Shown: in pieces, positions 6,866 to 14,600 of the stretch
Layout: every line of letters starts with the position of its first letter
Numbering within the stretch: position 1 is the first letter of the stretch
Assembly (NCBI GenBank): GCA_025454715.1
Contig: JALONY010000023.1
Coordinates: 1-16,609 of the forward strand
Reading direction: 5' to 3'
From: Anaerolineae bacterium
GTDB taxonomy: Bacteria; Chloroflexota; Anaerolineae; Aggregatilineales; Phototrophicaceae
DNA length: 16,609 bases
Notes under the pieces: generated by a model
Told to the model about the DNA's origin: nothing
What the model saw: the letters and a program-made list of their open reading frames with translations, nothing else
Database searches by the model: none
Translations under genes and position numbers: made by a program

Positions 6866-7941
6866 TCATCGGCTTGGGTGGGCTGGTCGGGCAGGTGTGG
6901 CGATTTGCGCGGACGCCCACGCCCGGTCGAGGTCTTGGCAGGTGGGGTGGGTTTGGTGGTGCCGCTCCCCTCACCATTCAGCTCGCGCAACACGCGGCGC
7001 GCCTCGTAGCGCACCTGCGGGGTCATATCGTCCAAGGCGATGAGCTCTAGGTGCTGGATGGCGCGCAATTTGAGCGCATTGAGCCAGTCGGAGTCACTGA
7101 TAGACGAGTAGCTGAACGTGCCCAGCGCGTGGACGGCCTCGCGGCGGCGGGTGTTCTGGCGCCCGTCGTCTTCCTCTTCGTCCAGATAGGTGTATTGGAT
7201 GAGCGCGTTCAGCGACAATTGCACATCTTCGTAAGTATCGCTCAACAGGCCGACTTCGTAGCTGCGGATGTCCAAAATCAAATCGAGCACGCTGACCTGC
7301 TGCTGGAGCTGTTGAAGTTGTAGCACCTGCAAGCTGATTTTTTCCTCGAAATCCTGCTGTTGCCTGTCCATCTGCGCCTCGCGCTCGAGGTCGCGTTGCT
7401 CGGCCTCGCGCCGTTGCTGGTCGATGCTGTTGGTGAGGATTTCAGCGCGCCGATCCGCATCGAAACCCAGCGCCGCGATGGTGTCGGACGATTTGGTCAT
7501 CTGCGCGTTCAGGTTGTCCAGCGCCGCCTTGACCTCGGCTTGCAACGCCGTCACCTGTGCCTTAGACATATCGGCGTCGGCGCGGGCTTGGCGCGCCTCG
7601 CGGCTGAGCGCCTCGATGGTCTGCTCGTTTTCTTTGATGGTGGCGCGGCTCTGGTTGTAGATATAGACCACCACCGTCAAGCCCAGCGGCAACAACAACC
7701 CCACCACCCCCAACACCACCTCCAGCAGCCCGAGAATGCGGTCGGCTTGCGCCACCGCCAGCTCTGCGGCCTCCTCGGCGTTGAGCGTCAGGTCGGGCGT
7801 GCCGCGTTGCAGCATCGAGACGACCTCTAGCGCCAAGAAGGCCAGCAAGAACACGATATAAGCCGCCAGCGTCACCAAGGTGGCGAAGCGCCAGAAGCGG
7901 CTCGGGCGTGCGGTTTTCAGGGTGGGGGTGGTGTCGGTCAT
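6862..7941 (-). CDS. Two-TM coiled-coil membrane protein with HEAT-like and AT-hook-like C-terminus
   Basis: This 359-residue protein is not a family I can name. Two membrane segments (about 17-43 and 70-96) flank a short acidic loop. With the positive ARPSRFWR before the first, the topology should be N-in and C-in. A long Gln/Glu/Arg-rich coiled coil follows (about 98-222), including QVLQLQQLQQQVSVLDLIL. Residues about 266-322 form two to three HEAT-like helices (REAVHALGTF, ALKLRAIQHLELIALDDM, QVRYEARRVLREL). The tail is basic and proline-rich with RGRPRK at 341-346, the core of an AT-hook. The start ATG overlaps the receiver gene stop by 4 bases (ATGA), making it the third gene of the histidine-kinase operon. 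Its stop codon overlaps the stop of the convergent lipoprotein gene. A structural or scaffold role, or output of the two-component pair at the membrane, is inference. Confidence 0.88.
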   Translation of the reverse strand: MTDTTPTLKTARPSRFWRFATLVTLAAYIVFLLAFLALEVVSMLQRGTPDLTLNAEEAAELAVAQADRILGLLEVVLGVVGLLLPLGLTVVVYIYNQSRATIKENEQTIEALSREARQARADADMSKAQVTALQAEVKAALDNLNAQMTKSSDTIAALGFDADRRAEILTNSIDQQRREAEQRDLEREAQMDRQQQDFEEKISLQVLQLQQLQQQVSVLDLILDIRSYEVGLLSDTYEDVQLSLNALIQYTYLDEEEDDGRQNTRRREAVHALGTFSYSSISDSDWLNALKLRAIQHLELIALDDMTPQVRYEARRVLRELNGEGSGTTKPTPPAKTSTGRGRPRKSPHLPDQPTQADD

Positions 7942-8396
7942 GAGCGAAATACCTTGCGGATGCGGTCAATCAGGGCGGAGGCCAAGACCGGCTTGGAGAC
8001 GAAGAAGAGCCGTTCTCGGGCATTGGGGGTGGTGTGCTTGGCCTCTTCTTGGCGGATGGCGTCGCGGATGGTGGTATCGCGCACCACCGACAAAAAGATG
8101 ATCGGGATATCGCGCAGTTTCAGGTCGGCGCGGATGATGCGATGCAGGCGTTTACCGCTCTCGACGGGGTCGGGCTCGTCGTAGCTGTTGGGGTCTTCGC
8201 CGTGGCTACCGGGCATCATCATGTCCAGCACCAGCACGTCAAACTTCTCGTTGGGGTTGCGTAGTCGCTCGATGACGCCGTGGGCGGTCGATTCGTACTC
8301 AACCTCGATTCCGCTGGTCTTGAGCCACGGCATCAACAAATGTGCCTTGTCGGGTTCGTCATCCAGTAACAGTATGCGCGGGTTTGCTTTCAGCAT
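7938..8396 (-). CDS. Response-regulator receiver protein with extended loops
   Basis: Single receiver domain of 152 residues: acidic pair D12/D13 (LLLDDEP), phospho-acceptor D58 (DVLVLDMMMPG), switch S103 (IIFLSVV) and K135 (FFVSKP). It has two expansions relative to a 120-residue CheY-type domain: an acidic loop after the phosphorylation site (about 64-82, HGEDPNSYDEPDPVESG) and a charged stretch at about 106-130. No output domain is present. I chose ATG 8396 because AAGGAG lies 9 bases upstream and the first beta strand then begins at residue 6. A GTG at 8429 would add 11 residues but lies 1 base after the kinase stop with no ribosome site of its own. It is the second gene of the operon, downstream of its likely cognate histidine kinase and translationally coupled to the coiled-coil protein. 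Confidence 0.9.
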   Translation of the reverse strand: MLKANPRILLLDDEPDKAHLLMPWLKTSGIEVEYESTAHGVIERLRNPNEKFDVLVLDMMMPGSHGEDPNSYDEPDPVESGKRLHRIIRADLKLRDIPIIFLSVVRDTTIRDAIRQEEAKHTTPNARERLFFVSKPVLASALIDRIRKVFRS

Positions 8397-8430
8397 CTCA
8401 CGCTGCTCCTTGGGTAGGGGGTCAATCACG

Positions 8431-10326
8431 TTAGGGGGTGCGCTGCGCCAGCAACGGCAGGCGGATGGTGAAGGTGGTCAGCCATGTGGCCTTGCCATCC
8501 AACAAGCGCTCGGCGCGCACCGACGGCAGGGCGCTGATCGTCCCGCCGTGAAACTCCACGATTTCACGCGCCACGCGCAAGCCGATGCCGGTGCCGGGCG
8601 CATTCAGCTTGATGGCACGCGGCGAACGATACCCATACTCGAACACCTTCTCGATTTCGTCGGGGTGGAGCTGAATGCCCTCGTTGGTCACGTCAATCAC
8701 GGCCATCCCGCCACCGATGCGCCCGTTAATCACGATTTCGCCACCGCGATGCGAGTATTTCACCGCGTTTTCGAGGATATTGGCCACCGACTGCCTGAAG
8801 AGTTCCTCGGTCACCACCAGCCGCACCCGCTCGTTGAGCTGGGCGAGGCCGGTCGTCTCGACGTGCAGGCGGCGCAGGCCGTGCGCCTTGGCCGAGGCCT
8901 GAAAGTCGCGGGCGATTTGGATCATCAGGCCGGGCACGTCGGCCTCGACCTCCCACTCCCATTCCATCTGCTCGTCTTTGGGGTTGAACACCGACCGCTT
9001 CAGGTTTTGCGCCACGCGCAAGGCGTTGTTGCTGGTGTAAAACACCTCTTCCATCCGGTCGAAGAAAAATTTCATGTCGTCCGACGGCCACCCGCTGAAG
9101 GCGTGCGCGTTGATTTCGCCCAAGTGGGTCGCCCACTCGGTGATGCCGTGCGCGGTCATCCGCACCGACCCGACCGACTGCACGATTTGGTGGCTGATTT
9201 TCTCCATCCACTCGCGCCGCTCGTTCTTGATGCGCTTGGAGCGCTCATGGATGCGGCGGTTGCTGAACGCCAAGGCAATCACCGAGGCGAATTGCGCCAG
9301 TGTGGTGCGCTCGATGCTGTCGCCGTTGTCAATCTTCAGGCTGCCGTGCGCTACGTCTTCCTCGTTGTTGATGAAGTACACCAGCAAGCCCTCGCCCATG
9401 TAGCGCAAATCGAGCTTGACCATGAACACCTTGTCGATGCGCGTGCCGACCTCGGGCGCGTCTTGCAAGATGCTCTGGCGAATCAGCCCGGGCTGGTCGT
9501 CGATTTTGACCACCACGCCCGCGGCGGTCTTGAGGTCGTCCATCAGGCTGGTCGGCAAGGCATAGCGGCGCCCATAAAACGGCTCGACGGGCAAGCCGCA
9601 CAAGCAGCTCACCACGTACTCCCCGCTATAATCCCCCTGCCCGGGCACCAGCACCATGCCGCACGCCGCCCCAATCAGGCGGCGCATCCGCTCCATCAGG
9701 CGCGCCGTATGCACCCAGAAATCTTCCCAGCTCAGTTGCACGTCATTGACCTGCTCGCTGGCCAGCCGCACGATTTCAGCCGCCTTGAGGTGCCTGCCCT
9801 CGCGGTGCAGCCGGTCGCGCAGTTTCAGGCGGTCTGCGCCCAGCTTGGCGATATACACCTGCTCGGCCACCTCGTGCAGCGCCCCAGCAAAGCCGATGTC
9901 GTCGTCGAGGGCTTGCGCCCGCACCGCGAAGTGTGACTGAGCCTCGTCTTCTTCAATCAAGACTTGCCCGAACAGGATCGTAGCCACCAACACCCCATCC
10001 ACCACGATCGGGACGGCGGTATCGGCCAGCCCCGCATGGCAGATGTAAAACTCACCGTGGTAGGTGCCGTCTTTCAGCTTGCGATGCACCATCTCGTCGA
10101 ACGCCTTGCAGCGGCGCTCCCCCTCGGGGGTGCTGCGGAGCTTGGCGCAGAACGGGCAAAAATGGGCACTGCTGTGCTTGGCCTCGAACAAGTAGGTGTT
10201 GGTCTCTTCCATCAACACGTCGAACGAGCCGTGCCAATCGTGAAACGCCTCTTGTAGCACGCGCTTGAAGGCGTCTACGTCGTCAATCAAGTCGATAAAA
10301 CGGTCGCGAAGCGTTGGAGTGGTCAT
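8431..10326 (-). CDS. PocR-GAF sensor histidine kinase
   Basis: This 631-residue cytosolic sensor kinase has an N-terminal PocR-type sensory domain (about 15-165) with C57-x2-C60, C73 and C96, plus the core ILFGQV (117-122). A GAF-like domain follows (about 195-358). The kinase core has an H-box with H379 (MEKISHQIVQSV), an N-box ANILENAVKYS (515-525, N520) and the ATP lid GTGIGLRVAREIVEFHGG (578-595). The G1 motif is altered: VIDVTNEG replaces the usual DxGxG. There are no membrane segments, so it senses a cytoplasmic signal. PocR domains bind small ligands in other proteins; the clustered cysteines suggest metal or redox binding, which is inference. It is the first gene of a three-gene operon with a receiver and a membrane coiled-coil protein. 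No strong Shine-Dalgarno precedes the ATG. The antisense open frame at 8188-9936 is a shadow. Confidence 0.93.
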   Translation of the reverse strand: MTTPTLRDRFIDLIDDVDAFKRVLQEAFHDWHGSFDVLMEETNTYLFEAKHSSAHFCPFCAKLRSTPEGERRCKAFDEMVHRKLKDGTYHGEFYICHAGLADTAVPIVVDGVLVATILFGQVLIEEDEAQSHFAVRAQALDDDIGFAGALHEVAEQVYIAKLGADRLKLRDRLHREGRHLKAAEIVRLASEQVNDVQLSWEDFWVHTARLMERMRRLIGAACGMVLVPGQGDYSGEYVVSCLCGLPVEPFYGRRYALPTSLMDDLKTAAGVVVKIDDQPGLIRQSILQDAPEVGTRIDKVFMVKLDLRYMGEGLLVYFINNEEDVAHGSLKIDNGDSIERTTLAQFASVIALAFSNRRIHERSKRIKNERREWMEKISHQIVQSVGSVRMTAHGITEWATHLGEINAHAFSGWPSDDMKFFFDRMEEVFYTSNNALRVAQNLKRSVFNPKDEQMEWEWEVEADVPGLMIQIARDFQASAKAHGLRRLHVETTGLAQLNERVRLVVTEELFRQSVANILENAVKYSHRGGEIVINGRIGGGMAVIDVTNEGIQLHPDEIEKVFEYGYRSPRAIKLNAPGTGIGLRVAREIVEFHGGTISALPSVRAERLLDGKATWLTTFTIRLPLLAQRTP

Positions 10327-10362
10327 GGCAGCACACCGATGGGGTGAAACAAGTCTTACGAT

Positions 10363-10391
10363 ATAGTACCACGCCTAACGGCTTTATGGCA
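10363..10391 (-). promoter_or_regulatory. Candidate promoter for the histidine-kinase operon
   Basis: On the minus strand, TGCCAT (10391-10386) and TACTAT (10368-10363) are 17 bases apart. The -10 box lies 36 bases before the ATG, matching spacing at other genes here. The -35 is poor, so an activator may be needed. GGGGGTATC lies just upstream. Confidence 0.35.
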
Positions 10392-10453
10392 CGATACCCC
10401 CTCGGACTGGGGACAGCCAGAGGGCTTGCTAGGGTTGGGGCGGCGTGCCATAA
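10384..10453. repeat. Inverted repeat in divergent promoter region
   Basis: TTATGGCACG (10384-10393) is the exact reverse complement of CGTGCCATAA (10444-10453), with 50 bases between. The right arm covers the -10 box of the yggS promoter, and the left arm overlaps the -35 region of the kinase operon. It could be a paired operator for one regulator, or simply two similar promoter elements. Confidence 0.45.
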
Positions 10454-10454
10454 T
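10426..10454 (+). promoter_or_regulatory. Promoter for yggS-yggT
   Basis: TTGCTA (10426-10431) and CATAAT (10449-10454) are separated by the ideal 17 bases, matching the consensus at 4/6 and 5/6. It predicts a leader of about 28 bases before the yggS ATG at 10490. This is among the best sigma-70-like matches in the window. Confidence 0.55.
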
Positions 10455-10489
10455 CACCCCCATCGCCGAGCCAACCCGAAGCCCTCACC

Positions 10490-11227
10490 ATGATTGCCGA
10501 CAACCTCGCCCACGTCGAAGCCACCCTCCAACGCGCCTGTGACCGCGCCGACCGCCCGCGGGAGTCCGTCACGCTGGTGGCCGTGTGCAAGCAACAACCG
10601 GTGGCGCGCATCGTCGAGGCCGCCCACGCGGGGTTGCGCCATTTTGCCGAGAACCGCGTGGAAGAGGCCAATCCCAAAATCGTCGAGGTCAGCCAGCAAG
10701 CCGACGCCCCGCTGACGTGGCACCTGATTGGCACCATCCAAAGCCGCAAGGTGCGCGATGTGCTGAGCTACGAGGGGGCGCGCCGTTTCGGGCTGGTGCA
10801 CAGCCTCGACGACCTGCCCTTGGCCGAGCGCTTCAGCCGTCAATTGGCCGAGCGCGGCGGGCAACCGATGGCGGTCTTGGCACAGGTCAACGTCAGTGGC
10901 GAGGCCAGCAAGTCCGGCTTCGACGCCGCCGGATGGGAGCACGACGCGGCGGTCTTGGCGCGCATCACCGAGCAATTGCGCGGTGCAGCGGCGTTGCCGC
11001 ACCTCGCGTTGCGCGGCCTGATGACGATGGCGCCCATCGTGCCCGACATGCAGCAGGCGCGCCCAGTTTTTCGGTCGTTGCGCCTGCTGCGTGACCATTT
11101 GCAAGATGCGCTCGGCCTCGCCCTGCCCGACCTGAGCATGGGCATGACCGACGATTACCCGGTCGCGGTCGAGGAAGGCGCGACCCTCGTGCGCGTCGGG
11201 CGTGCCTTGTTCGCGCAACCGGCCTAG
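10490..11227 (+). CDS. yggS: YggS/PLPBP family pyridoxal 5'-phosphate homeostasis protein
   Basis: This 245-residue cytosolic PLP-binding protein of the alanine-racemase-like TIM-barrel fold carries and buffers pyridoxal 5'-phosphate and has no known catalytic reaction. PLP lysine K34 lies in LVAVCKQQP (usually LVAVSKTKP). Other hallmarks are ENRVEEA, WHLIGTIQSRKV, VHSLD, QVNVSGEASKSGF, GLMTM, and the phosphate-binding end LSMGMTDDYPVAVEEGATLVRVGRALF. Length is typical for the family. No strong Shine-Dalgarno is seen, but a good promoter lies 28-64 bases upstream and the ATG position fits the family start. The downstream partner is yggT, a conserved bacterial gene pair, 51 bases later. Confidence 0.96.
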   Translation: MIADNLAHVEATLQRACDRADRPRESVTLVAVCKQQPVARIVEAAHAGLRHFAENRVEEANPKIVEVSQQADAPLTWHLIGTIQSRKVRDVLSYEGARRFGLVHSLDDLPLAERFSRQLAERGGQPMAVLAQVNVSGEASKSGFDAAGWEHDAAVLARITEQLRGAAALPHLALRGLMTMAPIVPDMQQARPVFRSLRLLRDHLQDALGLALPDLSMGMTDDYPVAVEEGATLVRVGRALFAQPA

Positions 11228-11278
11228 GCCATCGACTCGTATCCATCTCAGACCCTACTCAACAGGAGACCTACAACC

Positions 11279-11527
11279 ATGTTCATTTTCAGCTTGCTCA
11301 GCTTCGCCCTCTCGATTTACAGCTTCATCATGTTGGCGCGCATCCTGATGTCGTGGCTGCCCAACCTCGACCCGCGCAACCCGATCGTGCGCTTCTTGTA
11401 CGATGCGACCGAGCCGGTCTTGGCGCCGGTGCGCCGCGCCATCCCCCCCATGAGCGGGTTCGATTTCAGCCCGATTATCGTGATGGTCGCCATCAGCCTG
11501 ATCCAACGCCTGATTTTGCGCGTCTGA
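11279..11527 (+). CDS. yggT: YggT family small membrane protein
   Basis: This 82-residue integral membrane protein has two hydrophobic segments (about 1-24 and 60-80). Between them is the family hallmark MSWLPNLDPRNPIVRFLYDATEPVLAPVRR, here ending in the usual proline-rich turn AIPPMSGFDFSPII. YggT proteins are linked to osmotic tolerance, cell division or thylakoid organisation in different groups; the molecular role is not settled. AGGAG lies 10 bases before the ATG. It follows yggS by 51 bases with no terminator, so they are likely co-transcribed. The 78-base gap to the following kinase gene has no visible promoter or terminator either, so read-through into the kinase is possible. Confidence 0.94.
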   Translation: MFIFSLLSFALSIYSFIMLARILMSWLPNLDPRNPIVRFLYDATEPVLAPVRRAIPPMSGFDFSPIIVMVAISLIQRLILRV

Positions 11528-11605
11528 CCCCTGCCCACTGCCCTGCTCATCCAACAGTGACCCATCCTATCCATCTGTTTGTGTACCGTTAGAAGGACTA
11601 CCCCC

Positions 11606-14600
11606 ATGCAACCCCCGCAGTCCGGTCGCCCGCCGCTTCCCATCGGCCCTGAGCTGGCCGAGCAACTAGACCACCCCTATGCCGGCGACGAGCGCGATGT
11701 GTTCGTCCACGACCCACTGCCCACCGTGCGCGAACTCGGGCGGATTGCCCTGCGTCGGCGCCACATCAACGATTTCTTCGCACTGGGTGATGTGTGCGCC
11801 GCGCATACCTTCAACGCCAGCGATGTGCACCTCTCGGCCAGCTACGCCGAAAAGACCCTGACGGCCTATCGCAAGGCACAGCACACCGCCAAGTCCGACC
11901 TCGACCGCCAGACCGCCGAGGTCGCCGCGGCCAACTTCGTCGATTGGCTGACCACCATGGCCGCCCAGTACGCCAGCCGCCGCAATATCGCGGTCGCGCT
12001 CTGGGCGATTGCCGAGCTGGACGGCCCCCACGCCGCCCACAGCCTCGACCTGACGGCGGTTGACCGCTTGCTGAGCGTCTACCGCGAGCGGCTGACCGCC
12101 GCCGACAAGCGCCACCAGCGCGAGCAACTCAACCAAGCCATCCATGCCGCCACGGTCGAGGACTTGTCACGCATCGACCTGAGCGTGGACGGCTTGGTAT
12201 CGCAAGACGGCTCACACTCCGGCAAGCGCCCGACCGCCGAGACCCGCGCCGCCGAGCTGGGCGGCACCTCGGTCTCGCCCGCGCTGGCCTCGGTGCTAGA
12301 GACCCAATCGTTGCCGGTCGTGTCGGCCTCATCGGTCGGGCGTGAGTTCGCGGTGGGCGAGCACATCGACGGCATCTACGACGTGCGGAGCGTGCGCTAT
12401 GGCGGCATGGGGGTGGTCTATCTGTGTTACGACCACGAGCGCGGCGAGCCCGCCGCGGTCAAGACCTTCCAAAGCCGCTACTGGAACAACAGCCGCGCCA
12501 TCACCCGCTTCGACAACGAGGCGCACACGTGGATACGGGTCGAGAAGCACCCCAACATCGTGCAAGCCCGCCTCGTCCGCCAAATCGACGGGCGGCCACA
12601 CATCGTGTTGGAGCACGTCAGCGGCCCCGAAAACATCGGCCCCGACCTGTCGAGCTGGATTAAGCACCGCCGCCTCGACTTACGCACCGCCCTCGATTTC
12701 GCGTTGCACATCGCCCGTGGGATGCGCCACGCCACCCAGCGCGTGCCCGGCCTCGTCCACCGCGACCTGAAACCGGCCAATATCCTCGTCACGCATGACG
12801 GCACGGCCAAAGTCACCGACTTCGGCTTGGTCTATTCGGTGATTCAAGACCTGACCATCACCGGCGAGGCACCGGTGGTCGAGGGGGCAGACCCCGAAAT
12901 CCACCCCGCCGACCGCCTGACCCGCGCCGAGGCGGTGGTCGGCACCTATGCCTACATGTCGCCGGAGCAATGGCGCAGCGACCCGCGCATCGACCAGCGC
13001 GCCGACATCTACGCCTTCGGTTGCGTGCTGTACGAGACCCTGACCTACAGCACCCCATTTCCGTTCAAGAGCAAGCAAGACCTGCGCGTGGCACACCTCA
13101 CCCACCCGCCGGTCTTTCGCGAGGGGGCGGTGGCGCAAGTGCCCGCCGTACTCCAAGCCTTCGTCTTGTCGTGCCTCGCCAAAGACCCCGCCCAACGCCC
13201 GCAATCGTGGGGCGAGGTGCTGGACGCCCTCACCGGCCTATACACCGATTTGGTCGGGGCGGCACCCGCCCCAGAGCCGGAAGGCGCGCCCTTGCTGGCG
13301 CGTGAGCTGATGGACAAGGGCTATTCGTTGACCGAGCTGGGGCGCTACGAAGAGGCGCTCTCGGCCTACGACCAAGCCATCGACCAACAACCCGACCTGA
13401 GCTGGGCATGGGCGCGCAAGGGGCGCACCTTGCGCTTGTTGGAGCGCTATACCGAGGCGTTGGCGTGCTACGACAAAGCCCTGATTTATCAGCCGCGCTA
13501 TGCGTGGGCATGGAACGGTAAAGGCGTCATCCTCGAGCGGTTGGAGCGCTTTGAAGAAGCCCTGACCTGCTTCCAGACCGCCACCGACATCCACCCCAAC
13601 GACGTGTGGTATTGGTACAACCTCTCCAGCGCCCTGACCGCTCTAGAGCACCTCTCGGACGCGCACGACACCCTGCGCCACGCCCTGACGCTCGACCCCG
13701 CCCACGCCCATAGCTGGGCGAAACTCGGGCAGGTGCTGCGCCAGATGAACCGCCCCGCCGAGGCCATCACCGCCTACGAAGAGGCCATCCGGCTGGAGCC
13801 GACCTATGCGTGGGCGCACAACGGCTTGGGCTTGTCCTACAAGCTGGTCGGGCGCACCCGCGACGCGCTCAGTAGCTTCCGGCGCGCCGCCCGCTATCAG
13901 CCGCGCTCGGTCATGCACTGGTACAGCCTGACCGAGATGTACGTAGACCTCGGCCAAGTCCAAGACGCGCTGGAGCCTGCTTTGGAGGCCACTCGCGTCG
14001 AGCCCAAGCACCCGCTGAGCTGGGCGAAGCTCGGGCAGGTGTTGCGCTACCTCAAGCGCTATGAGGAGGCGCTGGGCGCTTATGACCGCGCCCTGACCCT
14101 CGACCCCAACCTGACATGGGCGCTCAACGGGTGCGGCATCGTGCTGGAGCAGATGGGGCGTTATGAGGACGCCCTCGGCTATTATCGCCGCGCCGCCGAC
14201 CAAATCCCCAACGACGTGTGGCATTGGTACAACCAAGGCAACGTGTTGGTGATGATGGAGCACTATCAAGACGCGATTGCACCGCTCACCCGTGCCCTGA
14301 GCATCGAGCCGGAAAATGCGCGCTGTTGGGCGCGCTTGGGCAAGGCCTACCGGCACAACGGCCAACTCGACGAGGCACTGCAAGCGTGCCAACGCGCCGC
14401 GCAATTGGCCGCCCAGCAACCATGGGCGTGGAGCGAGCTGGGCGGCACCTACGAGGCACTCGGTCGCCACGTCGATGCCCTCGACGCCTACCGCCGTGCC
14501 GTCGAGCTGAGCGATGACCCGTTTTATACCTACAAACAAACCGACCTGCTGGCGCACATCGGGAAGAACCAGACCGCGTGCGAGCTGTTGGAGCAAGCCC

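Noticed and set aside
8188..9936. 582-codon plus-strand open frame
   Set aside because: It lies antisense to the histidine kinase, whose motifs are clear. The frame is a by-product of high GC at third positions.
10400..10425. Short GC-rich inverted stretch (CTGG...CCAG) upstream of the yggS promoter
   Set aside because: The stem is only 4-5 bases and there is no T-run; too weak to call a terminator or operator.
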